From Treponema sp. (lineage in GTDB: Bacteria > Spirochaetota > Spirochaetia > Treponematales > Breznakiellaceae): a stretch of DNA of 13,552 bases. Below the pieces are notes generated by a model, which did no database searches, was not told where the DNA came from, and saw only the letters and a list, made by a program, of their open reading frames with translations. The stretch covers positions 1 to 13,552 of the forward strand of contig JAITFA010000109.1 of the NCBI GenBank assembly GCA_031281685.1, in the 5' to 3' direction. A program made the translations under genes and the position numbers. Shown piece after piece: positions 1 through 6,482 of this stretch (position 1 is the stretch's first letter; each line of letters starts with the position of its first letter).

Positions 1-163
1 TATTCGGATGAGCCGGTTTATAGTAGCTGTCTACCAGCGTGCCGATTTCATCGGTGAATGACCACACCACCAATTTGTTCGGGTCCGCGCTTTCGCTTTT
101 GCTACATCCGCCCATCGCCGCGATAAGCAGCGCAACACAGAGATACAAAACTAATTTTTTCAT
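1..163 (-). CDS. ABC sugar transporter substrate-binding lipoprotein (N-terminal part, runs off left edge)
   Basis: Only the first 54 codons are in the window. The protein starts MKKLVLYLCVALLIAAMGGC, a type II signal peptide with lipobox MGGC (Cys20), so the mature protein should be lipid-anchored. The mature start SKSESADPNKLVVWSFTDE has the LVVWSFTDE strand typical of the first beta-strand of family 1 extracellular sugar-binding proteins. A GGAGG Shine-Dalgarno lies 7 nt upstream of the ATG (171-175), which fixes the start. It is co-directional with, and 147 bp downstream of, another sugar-binding protein gene; any permease genes would lie beyond the left edge. The class (family 1 solute-binding lipoprotein) is fairly sure, but the substrate cannot be told from this fragment. 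Confidence 0.82.
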   Translation of the reverse strand, partial: MKKLVLYLCVALLIAAMGGCSKSESADPNKLVVWSFTDEIGTLVDSYYKPAHPN

Positions 164-310
164 ACATTATCCTCCAAAAGTATAATAGTTTACGATAAAG
201 TAAGCCTGAAGTATCTGCCAACGGAGACACGTACTTCATGCAGGGAACGGTCGAAGCGGCCCTTATCGTACTGGGGCTGGCGCCTGACCGAAAGAATCCG
301 GATCATTTCT

Positions 311-1600
311 CTAATATCTGGGAACGGCTCTTTGCGCGTCCGCCCATCGTTTGGTAAACTCCTGCGGCGTGATCGACAAGCCGAAAAGCTCCTGAGAAGC
401 GCTCAACATCACATCCGCCACTTCCGGGGTCAGAGACTGGTCGTACCAGAGCTGCACGTCCGGCGCAGCCAGAATGGTGTCGAAAACCTGCTTTACCAGC
501 GGGTCCGTAATGGTAACGCCTTTGAGCGGCGGAATACGGCCCGCGGCAATGCGGTCTTTGACGGACTGCTCGTCAAGGAGATACGTCAGCATTTCAAACA
601 CCTTTTCGGGGTTGGCTGTGCGGCTGGAGATGTGGTAGAAGTTGTCGCCAATAGTACCCGTAACGGTTTTAGGGTTCCCCAAGCCGGTTTCATCGGCGGG
701 GAAATTGAAAAACCCGATTTTGCTCAAAAAGGCGGGGTTTTCGCCCTGCACGGTCGAGGCAAACCAACTTCCCTGTATAATCATGGCGGTCTGTCCGGCG
801 TAAAGCAAGGTGCGTGATTGCCCGGAATCCTCGTCAAGGCCGTTAAAGCCTTCGTTAAAGTAACCTTTCCTGACCCAGCTTTGAATCTTTTCCGCCGCCC
901 ATACAAACGCCGAATCCTCAAAACTGCTGGTTCCAGCCAGGGCATTGACAAAAGGCTCAAGACCGCCGCGACGGGCAGGCAGAATCTGGTAGTACATCAT
1001 GCCCGTCCACTTGGTCATGTTCGCCAGGGAGAACGGGGTTATGCCGTTTGCCTTGAGCGTATCGCAAGCAGCCTCAAGTTCCGCGATAGTCGCGGGTACT
1101 TTGATGTTGTATGTGGCGAAGATGTCTTTGTTGTACCAGACGCCCTCAATAGCCGCGTTTTCACAGGGGAAGCCGTAAATCTTTCCGTTTACCGTAGCCT
1201 GGGCAATACCCGCGTCAAGAAATTTCGCCTTGTAGCCGCCGGCGTCGAAGTACGGGGTCAGGTCTGTCAGCATCCCGGCTTTGACGTATTCGTTTGTCGC
1301 GCCGCCCGTCCAGGACATAAACACATCCGGCGTCTGACCTGAAGACATTGCCACGGCAATCTTCTGCTTGTAGGAATCGTTGGCCGTTATGGTGATATTG
1401 ACCTTGTAATCCGGGTTGGCCGCCTCAAAACGCTTTACCGCGTTCTCGATAATCGCGGGACCCGGGTCCGTGTTCTGGATATGCCAGAATTCGATTGTCT
1501 TCTTGCCCCCGCCGCCCGATGACGCCTCCTTACCGCCTCCCGCGAACAGACTGGCCGCTGCTATATAGACGAGCAACGTCAACACAATAGCTTTTTTCAT
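311..1600 (-). CDS. ABC sugar transporter substrate-binding protein (family 1, MsmE-like)
   Basis: This 429-residue protein should capture a sugar or oligosaccharide outside the cytoplasmic membrane and deliver it to an ABC permease. The leader (MKKAIVLTLLVYIAAASLFA) ends in the spirochaete-type LFA-GGGKE and has no lipobox Cys, so it looks like a signal peptidase I substrate. Family 1 features are TIEFWHIQN near residue 35, QTPDVFMSWTGG near 90, the YGFPCENA hinge near 142 and GVWYNKDIF near 153. AGGAG 7 nt upstream supports the ATG. The length is normal for the family. It lies downstream of an araC-type gene on the same strand and is followed by a second binding-protein gene; no permease gene lies between them. 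Upstream are a candidate promoter, a direct-repeat operator and a 5' hairpin. The substrate is unknown, but the neighbouring GH2 enzyme suggests a beta-glycoside or its oligosaccharides. Confidence 0.92.
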   Translation of the reverse strand: MKKAIVLTLLVYIAAASLFAGGGKEASSGGGGKKTIEFWHIQNTDPGPAIIENAVKRFEAANPDYKVNITITANDSYKQKIAVAMSSGQTPDVFMSWTGGATNEYVKAGMLTDLTPYFDAGGYKAKFLDAGIAQATVNGKIYGFPCENAAIEGVWYNKDIFATYNIKVPATIAELEAACDTLKANGITPFSLANMTKWTGMMYYQILPARRGGLEPFVNALAGTSSFEDSAFVWAAEKIQSWVRKGYFNEGFNGLDEDSGQSRTLLYAGQTAMIIQGSWFASTVQGENPAFLSKIGFFNFPADETGLGNPKTVTGTIGDNFYHISSRTANPEKVFEMLTYLLDEQSVKDRIAAGRIPPLKGVTITDPLVKQVFDTILAAPDVQLWYDQSLTPEVADVMLSASQELFGLSITPQEFTKRWADAQRAVPRY

Positions 1601-1624
1601 AAGATCGCTCCTGATAAAATATTA

Positions 1625-1640
1625 GGCTGCATACGCAGCC
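1625..1640 (-). promoter_or_regulatory. 5'-end hairpin of the sugar-binding protein mRNA
   Basis: GGCTGC-ATAC-GCAGCC is a perfect 6-bp stem with a 4-nt loop, 25 bp upstream of the start codon. If the candidate promoter at 1654-1682 is right, the hairpin sits within the first few nucleotides of the transcript, where such stems commonly protect mRNA from decay. The stem is seen directly; the role is inferred. Confidence 0.4.
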
Positions 1641-1653
1641 ACAGGTTGATCGT

Positions 1654-1704
1654 ATCATGGCTTTCTTAGGGCAATGTATCAATTCCTGCTTAGTTTGTAT
1701 CAAT
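1654..1704 (-). promoter_or_regulatory. Candidate promoter with 21-bp-spaced direct repeat (AraC-type operator)
   Basis: Read on the minus strand, ATTGATACA occurs twice, at 1704-1696 and 1683-1675, exactly 21 bp apart (two DNA turns). The proximal copy contains TTGATA (1682-1677), a plausible -35, followed after 17 bp by CATGAT (1659-1654) as a weak -10 (4 of 6 matches to TATAAT). Direct half-sites spaced 21 bp with the proximal one overlapping the -35 match the layout of AraC-family activator sites, and an araC-type gene lies about 370 bp upstream. The repeat is seen directly; the assignment is inferred. Confidence 0.5.
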
Positions 1705-2074
1705 TTCAACTTGTGCGCGAGAAGAACCGGGCGCGTCTGAAGAGACCAATACTGGTCGCGGGTGCGGGAAGCGGGGCGTCTGTCTGGGCAATGGCGATGG
1801 ACTGGGCGGCAGTGGAAGCGGCGTCTGATATGCGGACACTGGTTGTTGCGCCATTGAGCAAGGCCAGTCTCTTATCAGCGGGAAGGGCGGCAAAAACCCG
1901 GTCTTCTCCTGAAAACCCCCTCCGCTCCGCGTCCCTGCCCGCCTCAGACGCAAAAACCGCCCCAAAACCACGGGGAAACAGCGTTACAGGCAGCCTCAGC
2001 GCCGCCATCATGATGCGGCTGCGGGCGATAGCCCAACACAGCGCCCACAAACCCGCGGGGTTCGCTTGGCTCGC
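1705..2074 (-). other. Gene-free GC-rich stretch between the AraC regulator and the sugar-binding protein
   Basis: No convincing gene is present. Both strands are open for about 115-135 codons (plus strand 1674-2078, minus strand 2050-1706) because the DNA is GC-rich. Both translations are rich in Ala, Ser and Arg, and neither shows a recognisable domain, signal peptide or good ribosome-binding site. It may be decayed coding DNA or a dispersed intergenic sequence; I cannot tell which. Confidence 0.35.
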
Positions 2075-3007
2075 CTAACACCCGGTTTCGGAACAGCCTC
2101 CATCGTTACTTTCTTTTACTTTTTTCCGGTACGCCGCCGGAGTGCAGCCTGTTTCGGCTTTGAACACTCGGTGGAAGGTGGGCAAACTGTCAAACCCGCA
2201 TTTATAAGCAATCAGGGACACCGGCAAATCGGTCTTTAACAAAAATTCCAGAGCATGACTTACCCGTATCGTGGAGAGGTAGTCGTAAAAACTTCGTCCT
2301 GTCTGCTTCTTAAAAAGGTGGGCAAAGTAAGAAGGACTCAGCGCGGCGGTCCGAGCCGCCTCTTCAAGGTCAAGCTCGATGTTGTCAAAATTCTTAAAGA
2401 TAAGCTGATAAACCCGTTCCATGCGCTGCTCCGTTACAAACGACGCTTGGTCTTTCATGGAGGACAGGAAAAGATTTGGCAGAGACTCGTGTTCCGGCGA
2501 ACCGTTCCGCAGATAGACGAGCGCCAGTTGATACAGGTCCGACTTGACGGCAAGGCGGTATCCTTTTTTCTGTTCCCGGTATTCGTTAAACATATCGGTA
2601 AGAAGTCCGCAGGCCCGCGTGTGTAACGCTTTGTCCGAAGCGTCCCGTTCCGGGTACCCGCAGCCGCGCAGAACGGGCTTCCGGGAAAAAAGCGCCTCGC
2701 CCGCGACAATCCCCGCATCCTTCGAAAAGATGCCCATTTCAAACTGAAAAAATCGAAGGTGTGTTCCTTTTTCCGAATATGGATAGCCGTGTAACTGACC
2801 CGGATTGATAGCCACAATATCGCCTTGTAACGCCTCCCAAGCGTTTCCGTCTATATTTGCCTGGACTTTTCCGTCAAGAACGATAACTAGCTCGTAATAC
2901 TCATGCCAATGGGAAGGAAAGATAAATTCGGGCAGCGCCGAATCCCAGCAGCGAAACGGGAAGGAAAAACCGAACTCTTCTTTTTCTTGCCACGGTATTT
3001 TTTTCAT
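2075..3007 (-). CDS. AraC-family transcriptional regulator with N-terminal cupin sensor
   Basis: This is a DNA-binding regulator of about 310 residues, probably an activator of sugar uptake and hydrolysis genes. The N-terminal part (to about residue 120) is an AraC-type cupin: HWHEYYELVIVLDGK, then GDIVAINPGQLHGY. The last 100 residues are the double helix-turn-helix, with LDLEEAARTAALSPSYFAHLFKK in the first motif (split here as LDLEEAARTAALSPSY and FAHLFKK) and VSLIAYKCGFDSLPTFHRVF in the second, followed by the family signature GCTPAAYRKK. I chose ATG at 3007, which has GGAAAG 10 nt upstream. A GTG at 3025 would add six residues but has no ribosome-binding site. It sits between the GH2 and sugar-binding protein genes on the same strand; its likely targets are the repeat at 1675-1704 and perhaps its own region. 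The effector is unknown. Confidence 0.9.
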   Translation of the reverse strand: MKKIPWQEKEEFGFSFPFRCWDSALPEFIFPSHWHEYYELVIVLDGKVQANIDGNAWEALQGDIVAINPGQLHGYPYSEKGTHLRFFQFEMGIFSKDAGIVAGEALFSRKPVLRGCGYPERDASDKALHTRACGLLTDMFNEYREQKKGYRLAVKSDLYQLALVYLRNGSPEHESLPNLFLSSMKDQASFVTEQRMERVYQLIFKNFDNIELDLEEAARTAALSPSYFAHLFKKQTGRSFYDYLSTIRVSHALEFLLKTDLPVSLIAYKCGFDSLPTFHRVFKAETGCTPAAYRKKVKESNDGGCSETGC

Positions 3008-3025
3008 CTTTATACGGCTTTCCAC

Positions 3026-3367
3026 TTTTTTACGCGGACAAAGCGCAGCAAACTCATGGCTCAGAGTACGTCAAAAAGGCATAAACCGCAAGTCGCCGCC
3101 CTGCCTCACAATCAATCTACCCGAAACAAGCCTGCTTCGGGCTTGCCGGAGGGCTGTTTCAGCTTGTCCTGTTCCCTGTTTATGGGAATGCGCGGGCGCA
3201 ATACCCAAAACCCGCTCATTGGTTCGCGGGGGAACTTTACGGCGCTCTGGATAAACGCGGATTGCGCGGGTGACGGCGGTGGCGTTGAAGGCGCTTGTGA
3301 AAACGTTGAGCCTCACACTGCTTGTCGTGATACCCTTTTTTCCTGTTTTTGTAAAAAAGGCTTTTGC
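3026..3367. other. Gene-free stretch between the AraC regulator and tandem array A
   Basis: I see no supported gene here. A short inverted repeat (CAAGCC, 6 nt, GGCTTG, within 3128-3146) could be a weak transcription end signal, but no T-tract follows. On the plus strand a GTG at 3270 opens a frame whose first 30 residues (VKTLSLTLLVVIPFFPVFV and flanks) look like a signal peptide or membrane helix and then run into the tandem repeats as a heptapeptide array to 3731. It has no Shine-Dalgarno, so I do not call it a gene, but it is the only candidate here. Confidence 0.35.
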
Positions 3368-3703
3368 CCTCATGAAGGCAACTTCTGTTTATATGAAGAA
3401 AACTTCTACCTTCATAAGGAAAACTCTTGCCCACATAAGGAAAAGTTCTCTCCTCATGAGGAAAACTTTTTTCCTCACAAGGAAAAGTTCTCTCCTCACA
3501 AGGGAAAGTTTTTTCCTCATGAGGAAAAATTCTCTCCTCATGAGGAAAAGTTTTATCCTCATAAGGAAAAGTTTTTTCCTCACAAGGGAAAGTTTTTTCC
3601 TCATGAGGAAAAGTTCTCTCCTCATGAGGAAAAGTTCTCTCCTCATGAGGAAAAGTTCTCTCCTCACAAGGAAAAGTTCTCCCTTTACAAGAGAAAGAGT
3701 GGT
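3368..3703. repeat. Tandem array A: about 16 units of 21 bp with palindromic core CCTCATGAGG
   Basis: Sixteen 21-bp units run without interruption. The commonest unit is the perfect palindrome CCTCATGAGG followed by AAAAGTTCTCT, identical in three consecutive copies at 3599-3661. Other units carry CCTCACAAGG or CCTCATAAGG in place of the palindrome, and TTTTTT in place of TTCTCT. The edges (first three units, last one) are the most diverged, as in arrays that grow from the middle. Units at 3473-3556 and 3557-3640 suggest an 84-bp higher-order duplication. Since 21 is a multiple of 3, several frames stay open as heptapeptide repeats (for example SPHEEKF or LLMRKSS on plus, MRRELFL on minus). 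The array starts 28 bp beyond the GH2 stop codon, so it would be part of the GH2 3' UTR. Confidence 0.95.
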
Positions 3704-3731
3704 ACTAGGTTGGGGTGGAAAGCGGTACTAG

Positions 3732-6110
3732 TTAGACACTGATAGTGATTTTTGCCGGTAAAAAACCCTCAGCAGCGGCGGTAAGCGTTAATGGCTCCGG
3801 GTTCCCGCGTTCCGTGAGCGCGTAGATGACGAGCCGCCCGTGAAACACGCGACGGCGCGGCGCGGAATACTCGTCGCAGTCAGCCAGATTCCCGTTCTCT
3901 ATGCCCAGCAGTACGCCCGCGCCAGTGAGCGAGACCGTAACGAGCGGCGTTTCCCTCACGCAGAGCCGGTTTTGCTCATCAAGCAGCTCCAGTTCTATCT
4001 GGACAACGCGATACTTGCCGCCGTCGTAGTCCGCCGCCGGCGCTTTGTCCGCCTGCCATTGGCGCAGGCGAAATTTGGTCGCGGGTAGAGTAGATTCCAG
4101 CGTGTCGCTAACTATGTCGCCGTTAGGCGTGACACCAACAACGCGCAGACTTCCCCATGTGAACGGAATCTTCCACAATAGGTACTCGCAGTTTGCGGGA
4201 CGTTTCTGGCAAGCATAACTTATCCCGTTACAGAACAGTTCCGCTTCGTCAAGGTTGGTGTAGCAAACCACTATTACCTCAGCGTTGGGCTGATAGTTCC
4301 ACGAGCGGAACAGTCCCTCGCCCCACTCCGGGCGCGCATATTCCTGTTCATAGCCGGTAACGAGATAGACCTGTGGGACGGCGTCCTGCCATAGGGTCTT
4401 TCGGCGGTAATATCCCGTCTTCTCATTACCCGCGAGGTCCAGTAAGCCCGCGAGAGAACCGCGTATGGGCCAGCCATAGGCTTCGCCCAAGAAATCAATA
4501 CCAGTCCAGAGGAACTGCCCGCTGATGTACTCATGGTCAGTTACAGCCTTCCACGCCTGAAGACTGTGGCTATTCTCACTGCCGAGTATGGGCAGCCGGG
4601 GAAAACGCTGGTGATCCGCCTCGTAAAGCTGCTCCTTGTAGTTATAGCCAATGATGTCAAAGGAGTCGAAAAAGCCAATCCGGGAGGACAGTTCCGGGAA
4701 AGCAGCGGCGGCAAGCACTGGCCGGGTGTTGTCGTAGCGTTTCACAATGCGGACAAGCTCTGCGGCAATAGCGGCGAGGCGTTCCATGTTCGGCTTGTTC
4801 TCACTGTAGAGCATTTCCTTCTTGGGCTTGTTTTTGTCGTTATTGCCAAGCATTTCCATAAACAGAGGATGGCAGTAAGGATCGTTAGGATAGTCGATCT
4901 CGTTACCCACGCTCCACGCGATGATGCTGGGGTGATTGCGTCCCCGAATCACCATGTCGGCGAGGTCGCGCTCGTGCCATTCGGGGAAGTCTTCGTAATA
5001 CCCCTGATGAACCGGCGGATACACGTTATGACCGTGGACCCATTTGTTCTTACAGCCTTCCCACTCGTCAAAGGATTCTTCCATCATCATAAAGCCCAGT
5101 TCATCGCAAAGCTCGTAGAGCGCCGGCGTGTGCGGGTTATGGCTGGCGCGAATCGCGTTGCAGCCCATTGCCTTGAGCTTTTCCAGCCTGCGCCGCCACA
5201 CGTCAGCCCAGACCGCGCCGCCCAGACAGCCCGCGTCGTCATGTACGCACACGCCTTTGAGCTTGAGCGCCTTGTTGTTGAGGAAAAAGCCCTTGTCAGG
5301 GTCAAAGCGAATGGAACGAATGCCAGCGCGTATCGGTTGCGCGACATAATGCGCGTTGACGGCGTTCAGTTCCAGCCTCACGGCGTAAAGGAACGGCGTT
5401 TCCGGCGACCACATCCGGGGACCCGGAATCGTAACGCGGAGGGCAAAGGGCTTACCCGTGGAAGGACCAAGGGTTCCTATGCTTACTTTTTGCTTATAGA
5501 CCTCGGTTAAAGACATGTTTAGTTCGATTTCCACGTTTTCGGCTTTGTCGCCGCGCGTATTGAGCGCCTCGCCTGTGACGAGCAGCGTTGCCGTATTGTT
5601 GTCGCCCAGCTCGCTCGTGACAACAATGCTGTCCTGCGGGATATAGACCGGATCGTGAATCTGCAGCGTAACTTTGCGGAAGATGCCGGAACCAGTGTAC
5701 CATCGTGAATCAGCGATGTCTTCGTGGCATACCTGTACGGCGATTACGTTTTCCCTGTCCGCAAGGAGGCAGTGGGAAAGCGCGTACCGGGCGCGGCTAT
5801 AACCGGATGCGCGTCCGCCTAAGTAATAGCCGTTGCACCAGACCTTGCTGTGTTTATACACGCCGTCAAAGTTGAGAAACACCAGTTTCTGAGCGGCTGA
5901 CTTTTGTAAGACAAAGCGGGCGCGATACCAGCCGGTTCCACCCGGCAGATAGCCGGTTCCGCTTGCGTTCTGAGGCGAGAACGGCTGAGCTATTGCCCAG
6001 TCGTGAGGGACGATGACCGATTGCCATGCGCTGTCGTCAAAATCGCGCCGCCACGGGTCTTGGTGAGACGCGAGACTGAATCGCCAGTCCTGAAGATAAA
6101 GAATTTCCAT
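3732..6110 (-). CDS. Glycoside hydrolase family 2 enzyme (beta-galactosidase-like)
   Basis: This retaining beta-glycosidase of 792 residues probably releases galactose or a related sugar from oligosaccharides. It has no signal peptide, so it is probably cytoplasmic and acts on imported sugars. The N-terminal sugar-binding domain reads MEILYLQDWRFSL, FDDSAWQSVIVPHDW and GGTGWYRARF. The catalytic barrel has NHPSIIAWSVGNEIDY with acid/base Glu404, and ILGSENSHSL with nucleophile Glu512, followed by GQFLWTGIDFLGEAYGWP. The C-terminal third is beta-rich, with WNYQPNAEVIVVCYTNLDEA as in large GH2 galactosidases. The NKKG-type motif of beta-glucuronidases is not seen. I chose ATG at 6110 (AAAGG 9 nt upstream, and family homology starts there). 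The frame is open for 95 more codons upstream through array B, giving HIPEVLE-type heptads, but this is probably leader. The lacI gene is divergent and the araC gene is downstream. Exact substrate is uncertain. Confidence 0.9.
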   Translation of the reverse strand: MEILYLQDWRFSLASHQDPWRRDFDDSAWQSVIVPHDWAIAQPFSPQNASGTGYLPGGTGWYRARFVLQKSAAQKLVFLNFDGVYKHSKVWCNGYYLGGRASGYSRARYALSHCLLADRENVIAVQVCHEDIADSRWYTGSGIFRKVTLQIHDPVYIPQDSIVVTSELGDNNTATLLVTGEALNTRGDKAENVEIELNMSLTEVYKQKVSIGTLGPSTGKPFALRVTIPGPRMWSPETPFLYAVRLELNAVNAHYVAQPIRAGIRSIRFDPDKGFFLNNKALKLKGVCVHDDAGCLGGAVWADVWRRRLEKLKAMGCNAIRASHNPHTPALYELCDELGFMMMEESFDEWEGCKNKWVHGHNVYPPVHQGYYEDFPEWHERDLADMVIRGRNHPSIIAWSVGNEIDYPNDPYCHPLFMEMLGNNDKNKPKKEMLYSENKPNMERLAAIAAELVRIVKRYDNTRPVLAAAAFPELSSRIGFFDSFDIIGYNYKEQLYEADHQRFPRLPILGSENSHSLQAWKAVTDHEYISGQFLWTGIDFLGEAYGWPIRGSLAGLLDLAGNEKTGYYRRKTLWQDAVPQVYLVTGYEQEYARPEWGEGLFRSWNYQPNAEVIVVCYTNLDEAELFCNGISYACQKRPANCEYLLWKIPFTWGSLRVVGVTPNGDIVSDTLESTLPATKFRLRQWQADKAPAADYDGGKYRVVQIELELLDEQNRLCVRETPLVTVSLTGAGVLLGIENGNLADCDEYSAPRRRVFHGRLVIYALTERGNPEPLTLTAAAEGFLPAKITISV

Positions 6111-6146
6111 TGACACCAACCTTTTGCCGGATATGTACAGAACACA

Positions 6147-6356
6147 TTCTAGAACTTCTGGAATGTGTTCCAGGACTTCCAGAATGTATTCTAGAACTTC
6201 TGGAATGTGTTCTAGAAGTCTTAGAATGTGTTCTAGAACTTCCAGAATGTGTTCTAGAAGTTCTGGAATGTGTTCTAGAACTTCTGGAATGTATTCTAGA
6301 AGTTCTGGAATGTGTTCTAGAACTTCTGGAATGTGTTCTAGAAGTCTTGGAATGTG
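6147..6356. repeat. Tandem array B: 10 units of 21 bp with palindromic core TTCTAGAA
   Basis: Ten contiguous 21-bp units have the consensus palindrome TTCTAGAA followed by CTTCTGGAATGTG. The main variation is C or G right after the palindrome, tending to alternate between units, and TTCTGGAA versus its reverse complement TTCCAGAA in units 2 and 5. Degenerate units flank it on both sides. It differs in sequence from array A but has the same period and a palindromic core. It lies between the GH2 start codon and its likely promoter, so it would form most of the GH2 mRNA leader. Four of the six frames stay open through it as heptapeptide repeats, including one in phase with GH2. Confidence 0.95.
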
Positions 6357-6384
6357 TTCCGCAGAGAACTGATCCAACTCCATC

Positions 6385-6412
6385 AGTATAAGCAAGTCCA
6401 GTGAAAAAGCAA
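6385..6412 (-). promoter_or_regulatory. Candidate promoter of the GH2 gene
   Basis: On the minus strand TATACT (6390-6385, five of six matches to TATAAT) is preceded after 16 bp by TTGCTT (6412-6407, a weak -35 with intact TTG). The transcript would start near 6378 and carry a leader of about 270 nt containing all of array B. A weak -35 is what a regulated promoter would show, but this is inference. Confidence 0.4.
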
Positions 6413-6420
6413 GTAGGTTT

Positions 6421-6434
6421 TGAAATAGGTTTCA
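6421..6434. promoter_or_regulatory. Candidate LacI-family operator
   Basis: TGAAATAGGTTTCA is a 14-bp near-palindrome (TGAAA, 4 nt, TTTCA), the size and edge sequence of many LacI/GalR-family sites, though it lacks the usual central CG. It sits 50 bp before the lacI-type gene and just upstream of the candidate GH2 promoter, so it could control either direction. GTGAAA at 6401-6406 gives a second, outer inverted half. Confidence 0.35.
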
Positions 6435-6482
6435 CTGCTATAAGGATAGACAGAAGCGCCGGGCTTGGCATATTCTTTATAT

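Noticed and set aside
332..1342. Long plus-strand open frames opposite the sugar-binding protein gene
   Set aside because: They are antisense shadows of a clear family 1 binding protein and have no ribosome-binding site or domain.
3368..3703. CRISPR-like array
   Set aside because: The 21-bp units are contiguous with no unique spacers; it is a tandem repeat and no cas gene is near.
4533..5510. 325-codon plus-strand frame opposite GH2
   Set aside because: It lies wholly antisense to the GH2 catalytic region with its conserved NE and SEN motifs, and its translation has no recognisable domain.
3732..6110. Beta-glucuronidase (uidA), suggested by the nearby uxaC
   Set aside because: The NKKG-type motif that contacts the glucuronate carboxylate is not seen, and the sequence after the nucleophile resembles beta-galactosidase-type GH2 enzymes.
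6147..6356. CRISPR-like array upstream of GH2
   Set aside because: There are no spacers and the units vary gradually; it is a minisatellite.
6111..6395. GH2 start at 6395 with a heptad-repeat N-terminus
   Set aside because: The family homology begins at the ATG at 6110, which has its own Shine-Dalgarno; the upstream start is a TTG with no ribosome-binding site. I kept it as a finding, not as the gene boundary.
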